Source: Cyclospora cayetanensis
Lineage: Eukaryota > Apicomplexa > Conoidasida > Eucoccidiorida > Eimeriidae
NCBI RefSeq assembly: GCF_002999335.1
Contig: NW_020312535.1
Coordinates: forward strand, 62,001-126,000
Direction: 5' to 3'
DNA length: 64,000 nt
Below the pieces are notes generated by a model, which did not search any database, was not told the origin of the DNA, and saw nothing but the letters and a program-made list of their open reading frames with translations. The position numbers and the translations under genes were made by a program. Shown here in pieces: positions 1-11,748 of this stretch (its first letter is position 1; the number at the start of each line of letters is the position of its first letter).

Positions 1-700
1 AGTTCTTCAGTCGACTACCTCCGGCATATTGTGGCAGCGGACGGGATAGTCGCCTCTTCGTAGAAAATCAAGGCTACACAAATAGGCCCCGAACAGCTAA
101 ATGCCAGCATTCTACCAAAGTTCTTCCTTGTTACCGTCACCTACTGTCATATGCCTATGTGTCAAGAATTAGCCAATATGTTGGGATTTTTGTGGGGCCT
201 ACGAAGAAATAACTAAAGTTTTAGTAGAAAGAGAAACATGCTTCAGCGTGAAAACCTTGAAGCATGGTGGCCTGCACTTCACAACCTTGGAGATTCATGA
301 GGTCATCCAGCCGTCTTCTGTGCTGAGAGCCGCATTTAGAGACTTTCGTAGGAAAAGAATTGAAGCATGATAAAGAACTGCTGCGCATTTAACTCGGTAT
401 CAAGATGGCGAATACTGTGCAGCGGGATGCGGAATATGACCGAGCTGTATCGGCCTTTAGGCACGCTCTGGATGCGCCAGGCTCTAACGTTTTTGCCACT
501 CTGAAGATGCACACGAATCGTTGTTTGCTGCGGCACCGGTTAAGGCCAAAGTCAACAAGACCCACACGTAGTGTCGATCAAATGAAGCCTCAACTTGCTT
601 GTGGGCTTGAAGACGTACTCACTAAAAACATACCCGGAGACAGCAACGTGGCCGCTGATGCGTTTTCTCGACCATCTGCTTTTAGTTGACTGATAAGCAA
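1..700 (+). mobile_element. Decayed Ty3/gypsy pol fragment (RT thumb and RNase H end), cut by the window edge
   Basis: From about base 16 the plus strand reads YLRHIVAADGIVASS, stop, KIKATQIGPEQLN. This matches the region after the gypsy RT active site (consensus FLG-H-V-V-S-x-x-G-I, then K-V-x-A-I, then P-x-x-x-x-x-L-R-S-F-L-G). An in-frame TAG and later stops show it is dead. Bases about 580-687 encode a typical RNase H C-terminus, with NIPGDSNVAADAFSRP matching I-P-G-x-x-N-x-x-A-D-A-x-S-R. Both pieces lie in the expected pol order on one strand. The upstream part of the element would lie before base 1. No LTR was recognised. Confidence 0.65.
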
Positions 701-3290
701 GATAGCGCCTTACCGGGAAAAGAGACTCATGGTGGTTTGTGCATGGCCATTGAAGCAGCCGTTGAGAAGGAGTCAGTCCAATATCAATCAAAGACCCTTT
801 CACCTTCGCACACCAAAAAAAGCAATTCCCGATAGAAAAGCGTTTTCCTATTAGTGCATGCAACGATGTTCGAAGTGTGCAAAAGCCTTTTATTCATCAT
901 GAGCCAACAAAATGCAAACGATGACGGCGACGACTCAAAAGTCATATCGCGCATTCAAAATTCCTTCACACTTCCATATGGCTCATACCAAAGGCGTCTG
1001 GCGCCTTTGTTATCCCTTCAACAAAGTTCTGTCACTACTGTATCAAGTATTAAGCACATGGCCACCCTCTCAGAGGACACATTGTGTGATTTTCTTCCAA
1101 CACAGGCCTACTGGTCTGGCGCGTGTAGTTACCCTAACGCATGAGAGTCGTTTTTTAGCGGGTGAACCCCTATAGAAGCCGCTAGATTACTTCCATCTGG
1201 GAGAATGTTTAATCGATAATGAGCGCAAGTGCTTCTCACCTTTGGCATGCCGTTACCAGTATTGCAAAGCGACACAATACAACCTCTGCGTCGGTGAATA
1301 CCACCAGCCAGGCAGTGCACCCTAGCCCCTCAGTACTAATGAAAAGCCGGTCGACACCCTACATTCCTCGAAGAGCCTTCTGTTACCTCATTATGGGTTT
1401 TCACTTATGCTAGTCCCAGACTGCGGTACGATTTATTTCAAAGCGCTGGGTGATTGTCTACCGCAGATCCTAGAACATGCAAGCTTCTTCAGGCTCCGCA
1501 ATCCTCAATCCGACAGAGCCAGACCGCTTTCTATATTTTACTTCAGCGTATCTTGAGACCTGCGCACAAGCATGCAAAGTGAGGAGTCAATTTGAGAGTC
1601 CTCGTTGTTCGCGGTAGATTCAGCATCAAGCCCACAGTTCCCAATTTTCCAAGCATGACATCTTTTTAGCATATTAGAGGAGAGCATCCATGTTACAAAG
1701 CTACACATAGTTGATGAGATTAAATTTACACGGTCTCCTCTCCTGAAGCGAGCCCTTTCGTCCTTGACATCGCAGCAGCTAATACTTTAACGACGCAAGT
1801 GGCACAGAAGCACTTTTGCAGACACAAGCCGCAGGAAAATGAAATTTCTGAAGGCTAGCTGGCTTCGGTGCCTACCAGCTTCACGCGTACGATTGACAGA
1901 GCCAGGCTCAAGGGGCGCCTCGTTCTAAGTATGCACAGTTCTGCAGGAAATCATCAAACATCCGTCTACAAACTTCAGCATCCTCCCCTCCAAACTGTAG
2001 CACCCCCTATTCTGTGTTTTTCTAATGCATTGAGACTGGTTATACCAAGCAAAGATGCATAAGAGCTGGCTGCAGTCGAATTGAAGGGTCTTGAACCAAA
2101 AAAGAGCTAGAAGCCCTACAGCAATGCCAATAACATGAATTGTGTGACCAGGGCATAGTCGAATCGAATGAGTTCTAATACGAGGCGTGACGTGGGAGAA
2201 CAGCCAGAACTTGGGGAATGAACAATACCTTATTGAAACCTTTAGACGCGCGTACATACACAATCAGCTCCTGCTAAGCTGGAAGTTAGTTTGAAATTTT
2301 ATGATGTAATCGGTATGTTCTGTGAGGAGTAGAGGGAGGACACGTGGGTCCATATCCCTCAACAATCAAGCAATCAAGCAAGGCCATTAACCCCTTCCTC
2401 CCTTACCTGGTGTACAACCCGTAAGGATGTCGCGAAGCTTCGTGTGGTTGCATCTCGTTGTCCAAATCTCAGAAGTAACGTTGCTTGGATCGTTGCCCCT
2501 TTGACTGACCTACCAAAAGTAAATAGTCTATGATGTGGATACAGAAGGCTGATGCAGCACCAGTGACGCCCATTGGCCACCTCGCAGCTCCTTCGGTATT
2601 TGCGCTTCCTAATTATGAGCACCATTTCTTACAAAGTGCCCACCCTTTTGACGCAGCTGTTGGCGCTACTATCCCGTAGCGGGCTACGAGTTCTCCAAAA
2701 TACCATTTAATTGCGAATTTATTTCGTCTCCTCGCCAGAACCTAGTGGCAGTGCCCAGTGCTGGATATATAAGTTTTGTGCAGCGTATATTGGCGTTAAA
2801 AAGTGTGCACTATTTATATAGGCACTAGTGTACTATCCAGATCAAGCACAAGCCTTTGGAAAAACTTAGTGGAGGCTTTTTAAGTGTCTTTTTTACATGC
2901 TATACTGTACATTGGCTTGCGCATAGCTTTACAGTAGAGTAAAGGCACCATCGCCGCTAGAACGCTTTACAATAGGTCTTTGAAAGAAGTTGCTTGACTC
3001 CAGAGTGATTAAAAACCGTCAAGAGAATTTGTCAATGTCACTCAAAAAGAACCATCCCATCTATCTGACCTCACACCTAAACGGTCTGACAAGAGAAAAA
3101 CTGGCAACTAAAGTGCGTGTTGGTGCACTAGCTAAGCACCACAAACCAAATTCCTCACAGCTAGTGAGGCACACGCTCACCATGTTACTTCTTATTGTGC
3201 TAAAAAAAACTCATTTGCAATGGAGATGATCTAGTAATAGCCCAAACAGTTATTAGATTCTCTGCTTATTCTAAATGGTATGTAGCTACG
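700..3290. other. Spacer without a supported gene
   Basis: Only short scattered open frames occur, with none showing a family motif, consistent codon use or linked splice sites. Weak integrase-like reading (RIQNSFTLPYGSYQ, about 950-990) could be the zinc-binding part of the left-edge element's integrase, but it is too decayed to be sure. A short CAATCAAGCAATCAAGCAAG duplication sits near 2362-2381. Confidence 0.4.
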
Positions 3291-3299
3291 GTAGTCGAG

Positions 3300-4060
3300 A
3301 AATCCCTAGTGTAGCTTACGGGGCTACAAACCTGCTGGCCGAAGGGCTTTCACGAATCCCCAAGGCACCACCATCTTACAATACAATCACTAATTGTTGA
3401 TGTAGTAATCATTCATTGATTGCATCAAATTCGCTGGCGGATCGTGCTTTCAAAATTCATGCATCCCTGTTATTGCCAAACTGAACAACAGCAGGTTTCA
3501 AAACAAAGGAAATACCCGCTTTTGTAGATCCCATCTGCTTTCAGCAGCATGGTTTTGCATGAAGCGCTTGCTAAAGTCATTTTTTTATAGTTACACTACA
3601 ATGGAAAGCCGTATACGTCGGTCCTTCTGGTGGTATGAGGCATGTCCCGCGGCAGAGGCGTGTGCCTGGTCATGCCAGAAATTAAGCAGCTAAAGGCACA
3701 TAATTATGCTTATCCCCTCCTATTTTTTAGTCTCTTAGTTCCTGAAGCGAATTTGCCTATAGAGTATATATTTGAACTGTCGGCGCTCAAGGGTCACTCT
3801 AGCATTTAGTGGTTGTCAACAAACAAGCATTCATGCCCACTTTATCCCTTTCCCCAGCTTTGCCACGGTTCAAGAGGACACCTTATTATTCTTAAACAAC
3901 ATGCAAAAAGCCTACAGATTTCCGGGAGTATTATTGCATATATGGAGCTGAAGTTTGTTGGTATGTTTTGGCATGCCTTTAGTACCTGGCTACACATTGC
4001 TGGTAAGAAGACCACTGCTAAGCAGACCGAAGCATATGGATACACAAATCTCGCCTAACG
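3300..4060 (+). mobile_element. Decayed Ty3/gypsy pol fragment: RNase H end, integrase zinc finger and core
   Basis: Three relics lie in pol order on the plus strand. At about 3310-3370 the frame reads VAYGATNLLAEGLSRIPK, matching the RNase H terminus (Y-x-x-G-x-x-N-x-x-A-D-x-L-S-R-x-P). At about 3609-3690 it reads RIRRSFWWYEACPAAE followed by C-x(3)-C, the integrase H2C2 segment with its FWW core. At about 3960-4056 FWHAFSTWLHIAGKKTTAKQ and then TEAYGYTN match the integrase F-W-x-x-L, S-T-A-x-H-P-Q-T-D-G-x-T-E segment. Catalytic residues are lost and the three parts are in different frames. It is a second copy, separate from the left-edge fragment, because the RNase H terminus is present twice. 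Confidence 0.65.
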
Positions 4061-6770
4061 CGTCCTCTGAAGTATTTTTGGCTTTATGCTTACATACATA
4101 CGCCTTCTTGGAGTGATTTTTTTCCGTGTGCTCAGTGGCCTTGCAGCGTAAGAGGCTGTTTGTCTGCTCGGTGTTCACTTGCAGCTTCAGGATTGCTTCT
4201 CAAACCCAGGTCTGGAACTGGACAGCCAAGGTCAGCAGCGCTCCCGAGCGGCGAAACAATTCAAAATCAGCTGACTAATGCGGGTTATTGTGTACACAAG
4301 GAATATATTAGCACTGATTTATGATTAGCATCGACCGGTTGTGCAAATTCAGAATTGAAGATTTGATTCTAGTGGCTCGGCAGTCTCTATGACGCACACC
4401 AGAAGGAGACAATAAAAGCGAAAATGATTCCATGAGGCCTAACCAGTTTGCGATTTTGTCAAGGACTTCACCTCTTTCTTTCTCTGTCGATGCTTCTCAA
4501 AAGTTGGAGGTGCCACAGAGCTAGCAATACTAGCTTCCAAAAGAAGGTACAAAGCTTCACGGATTAGAGGGAGGCTTTGTTTAGGCAAGTAACAAGCACA
4601 AAATAAAAACTCTATGAACAAAGATTTAGAGATGATTACTTTTAGGGCTAGTGGCTGGCGGGGCAAACCTAGTAGGGAGGTTCTAGTGACGTGGAGTGGA
4701 AAATGCCTACCTCAGTGAATGACAAAACACTAGTTGTGAGCTCCGTTCGCCTGCGATGTAATTCACAGCACTGGTCGGGTATGAATGATAGTCTTTACGT
4801 GCGGTATTCCTCGGGTTCCGTGCCATTCGCCTTACACCAGTGCATGATCAGCCTTAAGTACAGACCTTCGCCTATAGGTATTGCTTGAAATGTTTACGTT
4901 CATTGTTGTAAGGGCTCTCTCTACATTCAGATCTTTGCACAGGAACTTCCAGGTATCTTGTGTCTACACTCCGCCCTATGCCTCTTGTGGCGCTTACAAA
5001 TTGACTATGGTGTGCAGCGGCTGTGCTCGAGTGCAAAGATTGTCCTGTGAGTCATGGAAACACTGATAGGCTGGTGTGTTATTCGATACTTTTTACTGTA
5101 TTGACGTGTCGTCTCTTACCTTTCAGCTGAAGCATTATACACTGCACCGCTCTCAGGACAGCGAGTCATTGAATCGCTGCATTCATGCTGATTTGGTCCC
5201 TCGTCCGTTGTGGGTAAGGTTTGTGGGTCGCTTCCCGTGCTAACATTTACTTTTATTATTAGCATTTTTTAAAACGCTGATGCTTACTTGGGGAGTGACG
5301 GCAGGGAGGAAAATCTTCCGTTGTCCTGCGTGCAGTTGGTCTCCACGTACGGGTACGGATTCCGAGGAAGTGCTTTACCGAATTGAGGAGGGAGCAGAGA
5401 GGAGGTCTGACAATCCAAGCTACATGTAAACCCCTTTCCACAGTCTTAGTTTTCCGAATCAGTAAACACTTAATAAAGGATGTCTGCTTGTGTAACTTAT
5501 TTATTGTACTGTTAGGAAAACACTGGAAGAGAGATGTGGACGTCTCCTTTAGGTGCTGCGTGCACTGAAGCTGTGAATGTTCGGAGTGCTATTAGGGTGC
5601 AGCAATGTCCACAATAGCTGTCCCTCTCCCCACATGTCAGCGGTATGCTGAAGGGACTAGGCAGGAGAGGGCGGGAGGTTTTGTGCAGAAACACTCAACA
5701 ACTGTCTGTAAACTTATCCTGAGTACGAAGTTAAGTCTCATCCTGCGGAGAAAGATAGAGCATTACAATACACGGAAAGCCAACAATTTACGTTTTTTGG
5801 AATCTTGATTGGCGTAATTAGTGTAGTGGATAGTGCCTCTGTGGAGCCTAGCCCGCAACAGCTTCGAAGGTCTTTGTCTTGTGTGCGTGTTATGCATTTA
5901 GCAGGTAGCGACACGTATAATTTATCGCGCCTTAGTTTTTCTTTGAACACTATCCTGCGATGCGTTAGGTATACAAGCTTGCATGTGAAATATTTACTTT
6001 GTTTCGATTCTTAATTTTAGATAACTAGTGCAGCAGAAAAAGCTTCAGTGTAGGATAGCCTGCTGGAGGGGTGGTCGGGGTGGCCAATAAAGCACCACAG
6101 GCAAGGGTTGTCTTCCTTTGCTACCACGCAGGCATTTGATATTGAGCCTATTGAAGTGCTCCTCTAGTGGAGATACATGGGTTTGTAAGATGGGGGAGCA
6201 TCGAATATGTGTGTGTGACTGTTCAATGCCATATTCATATTATAAACTAAAGCTTTTTGCAGTGAAAAAGATGTTTCCAGGAAAAAATAAGAGGCATACG
6301 CGTAGATGAATATAAACTGATGTGGACTGACAGGCGTAAGAGCTGAAACTTAAGGGTGGGTGCTGTTAGTGTTCGAGGGAAATGGGAGAACACCAGTTTG
6401 TTTGATGGAGCCTACGAAGATGGCGCCCCGGAGAAAGTATTCCATAGTTGTGCTTCATTTACTTTTCATTTTCTTGTGTTATTACCTGAATTTCTCTGTA
6501 GCTTATAATTTGGAGTCATTTAATTAAAATTAAGAGTTGGCGGTCTGTGGATGACATGCAGTGATACTGTGGCTACCACCTGGTCGGCGCTGCCGCGCAT
6601 AAGTAAGCTTTTGCTTTTGTACCCTCGTTCACATCATTTTCACACTTTAGGAATTATGTATTTTCCCTCATTCCCTTCCACTAAGTCCTAGGGGGCCCCT
6701 TTCACTAGGGGCCCCCACAGGAGATCCGTCGCATACCCCGATTGGACAAGGGCACTAAACTAACAGCAGC
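4060..6770. other. Spacer without a supported gene
   Basis: AT-richer sequence with many stops in all frames and no recognised motif. The last about 100 bases may contain the promoter and leader of the uL6 gene starting at 6774; just before it lies a short GGGGCCCCTTTCACTAGGGG-type inverted stretch near 6690-6715. No TATA-like or other element can be assigned with confidence. Confidence 0.4.
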
Positions 6771-6773
6771 AAC

Positions 6774-8321
6774 ATGGATCGCATCACTAGCACTGCTGTA
6801 AAAGAAAGGTGCCGTTGGGCTTCCTCTATTTTCCATGTGCGATCGAAACACGGGGATCTTTGGCCAGCTGAGGGAGGCATAGATGCTAAGACACTGGAGC
6901 CTCCAAGAAAGGGCCCCCGTTACAATTTATTCCAGCTAAAGACCCAGCAGCCCACAAGATTATCGCCATATACTGGACCAGCAGCAGTTAGCTCTGCTGC
7001 TGCTGCACTTCCGTCTGCTCTGCAGGCGAACGGAAGAGTTCGTTCGAGTTTGTTTTGCCTCCGGCCATGCAGCTCATGGCCACGCTCTGAAGCATGGGCT
7101 TCACTCGGGGGCCTCTGCCATCCCTTTCTTAATCCTGGTGCGCAGGAACAGCGGCGGTTTTTTGGAGTTGGAGGCAGCTACGGGTATGGGGCCTTCTTCA
7201 GGGGAGAGGCGGATGCTGCAGCACAGAGCAACGTGAGGCGCCAGAGACTGAAGGATGAGGAGACCCACTACACGGGTCCCATGACACTTAAAATGCCTGA
7301 GATGGTCGCAGCACTGGTTGCTGAGGGAGCCTTGCGCAGGCAAGTTTCCCACACGGCTTACTGGACCCTCCAGCGCCCGCAACGTTCGGTAACTACGAAC
7401 GGCCGGACGCCCTTCGGCATCTTCTTACCTTGCTGGCATGTACTGTTCATGGCTTAGAGTGTGTATTAAGACGTTTTTATCTGAAGTAGGGCGTAGCATT
7501 CGTGGTGTAGGATTTCTGGTTTGTACGCAGCCCCTTGAAGCGACCTGGGGTTTATGTGTACCATCACCACGTTCCACAAAGCCCGCAGAAGTCCCTGGTG
7601 TATTTCTCTGCAACCACGCAGCAGGCTGGAGCTCCCGCTGCTGCTGCTGCAACTTCCATGCTACAACAGCGGGAAAGGGGCGTGGCAGCCCAGCTCATTC
7701 TTGACGGCAGGGGTGTCAAGGCCTATTTTGACCCAGAGTGGCCAGACCTGATGGTCAGGTAAATCGAAGACCTTAACCTCTTAATTTTTTCTGCGAATGC
7801 ACAAAGTCCTAGAGTCCTTGCGCCTGCGAGGCACGTAGCATATCCCCTAGACGAGGGATGGTCGTCTGGGTGTACAGCCAGTTCCAAGGGTATGATTTGT
7901 ATTCAGGCTTGGAGTTGGCGTGAAGCCGTTGGCTCTGCGGCGGTTGGCGGAACAGTATGCCACAAGAGCGCGAATTTTCATTGACAAGCGAGGTACGCAA
8001 GCCTTAAAGGCTAAATTCGAGGGAGCTTGGAGGCTGAAGAACCGCAGACTCTCTCTGACTCCGACCTCAATTTAAGCGGTGCACCCATATAACGTCATGA
8101 ATTATCCCTATGGTTTCAAGAAACGGCTGCGGAGTAGGCGGGGTGTCAATTTGAGGGTCTTGTGTGCAGGTTTACTGCTGACTATTCACGGGTGGGACAA
8201 GCGAGCCGTGGGGACCCTCACAATGGAACTTTACCGCCATCTCAAAGCAAACCCATATACTGGAAAGGGGGCTCGCATAGCCTTCTATCCCGTCAACAGG
8301 AAGGTTTCAACCAAAAAGTGA
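6774..8321 (+). CDS. Organellar (probably mitochondrial) ribosomal protein uL6 (L6)
   Basis: Large-subunit ribosomal protein, placed by its C-terminal domain. The last exon carries HPYNVMNYPYGF (the L6 G-x-S-H-P-x segment), then TIHGWDKRAVGTL and NPYTGKGARI, matching L6 I-x-G-x-D-K-x-x-V-G and P-Y-K-G-K-G-I-R. My model has four exons: 6774-7388, 7511-7758, 7907-7992, 8077-8321, with agreeing phases, giving about 397 residues. Without the 84-base third intron a TAA at 8073 would interrupt the frame. The first about 230 residues are an Ala/Arg-rich extension not found in bacterial L6 and fit an organelle-targeting leader, so a mitochondrial ribosome is inferred. Bacterial L6 is about 180 residues. 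The N-terminal L6 fold is poorly recognisable, and the first junction is the least certain. It converges on the minus-strand gene ending at 8483. Confidence 0.65.
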
Positions 8322-8482
8322 ATAGGGCCGCACTGAAGGTGCACGCAGACTCATCCAAGCATCTAGGGAAACAACTTGCTCCCTGCTTAAGCCATATGGA
8401 ATCGTTTAGGCCAGGATATTGGGATTCCTGGGGCGTCCCTATGGGACCCCACAACTTAGCAGGCCAGCAGTTGTCGGCAGGC

Positions 8483-11400
8483 TTAGGTCTCATGAAAGGG
8501 GATCTTATTTTTAAAGCCTTGCAACTGCAACAGTACTTTGGGGCATATGCTGTTGATCAAGTCTTGAATGGTCCCTCTGGGGAACGTTGAGCTCAACAGC
8601 TTCTGCAGATGCAACAGCTGGCTAGAAACCCGAACTACTGCAGCAATTTCTTCGTCTGAACCCATAGGAGAGATGCGAATCAGTTGTTCCAGCACATAAT
8701 TCAGACCGTTTGTGGCTGCTGATACTGTTGCCGCATCAGCTGCTAAGATTTGAATACTCTTTTTAATTAAAAGCTGCGCGCACAACGTGAATCCCTCTAG
8801 TCCCTGCAGGAGGCCCCTGAGGCCTTCTTCTGCTAGTAAGCGTCCTTCTTTCCCATTTTGGGGGTCCCACGCAGCGGCTGCACCGGAAAAAGAAGCACAC
8901 GCCACTTACTTTCCATTAGGGCGGCCTTTAGCTATAATTCTTGTAGGGGGCTTATTGCAGAACCTATAAACTCACGAGCACCAACAGCACTCGCGGCCAA
9001 TGGAATATTCCTGCCCAATAAAGATGGCACCTACCCACAAATATCGCGCACTCGGTAGCCTCTCTTGATATCTACACGCAATTTCGACCAAGCAGATAGT
9101 GCAATGCAGAAATCAGATGAGTCCAGATCTCATCGTTCACACAAAATTGTGCGCACAGATTATTGCAAAGGAAGCCATCATACCTTTAGGGTATCCAAGG
9201 ATGTGCTTTTTGCTCCAGCAGTTTGCTCACTGATGGCCCCTGAGAGACAAAACGTCTAGGAGGCTGGCATGAAACTCGTTGCCCCTAGCACCATTCTTAT
9301 TCGTTGATGCGCCCCCCTTTATTAACCCTGCTGCTCAGAGCTCTGCTCTCCTTACTCTTCAGGATGGCCCCCAGGTTACTGAGCCACTCTCCGTGGGTTC
9401 TGAATGAAAGATTCACGGGGTTCCAGCTCTACATCACAAATTCACTAGCACACGAAGTTCGAACGATTAGCAAAAAACCTGCCCGGTGCACCCTTCAAAG
9501 GCCTTTGCTTGTTAAAGGCTCACAAACCCTTTAGGCTCTTAGTTTTTGACGCCAGTAACAGCCCCCAGCCGGTTTACCTCCTCATTGCCACCCATCCACA
9601 GACGTAAGCTCCGTAAACAATCCGCAGAGGAATTAAGAAATGCAGCGGTAGCTGCTGCCTCTATTCCTTCCGCGTCATCACTTTGCTGAGAGTCCTTGAA
9701 GGGTCTCAGGACCTCGATACTTTGTAAATAACGGGACACGCAACAGGAAACCGCCTCTACGAGATGTTCCGTTGAATCCAAACGGGGGTTGCACCCGTGC
9801 ATCGCTCCCGCGCAGGTCCTCAAAAGAAGTGCACCAGCCCCCACCAGCGCAGCTAGTGTAGTTCTGGTTTCTTTGTGCTGAATCGGATCTTCCTCTAGGG
9901 TCCCTACCAAGTGCTCCACCGAATCAGCCAGAATATGGACTCCTTGAAAGAGAGCAGAGGGAGGAACCAGAGAGGCCTGTGCCGAATCCACCACCTCAGC
10001 CGTTAGACTGACAATCAGTGAGTGAGCGCTCGCAATGCTCTTCTGTACCGAGACTTCTTGGTGCGGTTGCTGCCGCATCCAAGCAATCGTCCAGGCCAGA
10101 GTTTCTACAGCTGCAAGTACGCCCGCTACTGGTGTTTCTATCACCTCCAAGTGGCTACGAGAGCTCTCATCATCGTCTAGGTAATCAAATGGCCTGATTT
10201 CGGATGTTCCTGGGTCTTTCTGGGTTTGGCACGTCTCCAGCATTAAGGTCCATTCCTCAAACCTCTTCGCAAGGTGAGAACCTCCTGACAGGCATAGCTT
10301 AGCGTCCCCAGGACTCGGTTCTGCTGCTCCTCGCACCTCATGTGGCTGCAATAGGTGATCAAGAAGAACTGCCATTGCCCTCCTTCGCGGAAAGGCGTTT
10401 TCTAGAGCCTCCAGAAGCGAATGCAACTGTTCTACGGATAGTACGTTCGCAGAGGGACCCTCTGTGCGCCCAAGGGGAGGCGAGCAGCGGAGGTCACAAG
10501 CTGACATTTGAAGAGGAGCTGCGCGCAGGGAAATACCCAGAAGTCCTTCTTTGCTCGAGCGCTCAATTGCAGATGGGTGCCTCAACACTTCATTGTAGAC
10601 CGGGAGCAGCCATGAAGGGGGTCCTCCACGGGCCGCTCGGTAGGCGCAGCTAACCAGAACCCAGAAGGCTTCTTGGGTGGTAAGGCGCTCTAAGTTGGAA
10701 CCTCCGGTTGGGATCGAGGAGGGCTTGCACGAGGGATACGCCGCTACATCTTTCAACAGGAAATCCACGCACTGCCGTGCTATACTCAACGGCGCCTCAG
10801 AGGATCCAGAGCCCATGGATAAGCAGCAGAGTACAAGCTGTAGCAAGAAGCCCCGCGGCAGCGTCTGGTGCTACAACAACACACAAAGCAGCCACTCTTC
10901 AGCAGTGAGGCAAACCAAACATCCTGCTCTATTAAAACGGCCCACGCCCAGGAATTTTTGCAGTTGCCACAAGACTTACCTCAAGAGTTCCTAACTGGTT
11001 TACACCGATCTCCAGTAGCCGTCGGCAAGCAAATCCAAGGCCTCCACCAGTCTCCCGTGGCCCACAACCTGCCATCGACAAAGGCCTTGCAACTTCTGCA
11101 GAAGGCAGGCCAACCTTCTCCTGGAAGCCTTTTGATGGGCGCGCATGCCATCGAGAAGCCTCCGAGGCAATTTGACGCTGGAGGCCTAAAACGAGGGGCT
11201 GCAGCACTGTAAGCATCCCTAAGACGATGGCCTTCTGGTGAGCCGCCTTCTCTGTGTCTTCGATGGGGTTAGGACCCCTGGGTAGGGCCCACCCAGCTGT
11301 GCAGGTTTTGTCGACCGCATGCAGCGCCAAAACTTGTAGAATCCCTAGCCTATTCCTGAGGCAGCATATTAACCCACAGCAGCAGCCTGTGCAGGCTTTG

Positions 11401-11501
11401 GCACTGGATAGCGATGAAAAACATCTAAGCCCCATGCAAGCAATTATCAGCTGAACCCTGACAACTGGGGTGCCAGACGTGGAAGCCAAAAGTGCTTCCA
11501 C
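8483..11501 (-). CDS. Unknown conserved-looking helical protein, four or more exons
   Basis: No family recognised. Four exons join in phase: about 11501-10980 (donor GAG/GTAAGT), 10870-9578 (donor GAG/GTAAAC), 9030-8976 (donor C/GTGAGT) and 8877-8483. This gives about 754 residues ending at TAA. The 5' end is uncertain: the frame stays open to about 11540 and no clear ATG was chosen, so upstream exons are possible. The protein is rich in Leu and Ala, with amphipathic stretches such as LHSLLEALENAF and LLQGLEGFTLCAQLLIKK. This suggests an all-helical, HEAT/ARM-like or organellar RNA-binding scaffold, but no repeat consensus is clear. There is an acidic DYLDDDESS patch mid-protein. Its end lies about 160 bases from the uL6 stop in a convergent arrangement. 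Confidence 0.6.
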
Positions 11502-11748
11502 CAGTCCACGATAGGCAGGCTGTCTCGCACGAAATATAAACCATCAAGCCGGATTCCTACTAAAATGGTGGCCTACGTGGGGACGGAGGCGGCTATTGTC
11601 CTCATAAAGATACCAAGCTCCTCGAGTGTCAAGTGCTGCGAACACACACGTGGCTCCCTCACGCGCTGAGCTATAAATTGCAGTACTCAAACAACTGATA
11701 AAGCACTGCACTACCCAAGGATGATACCCAAGAAGAATGCATAAACCT

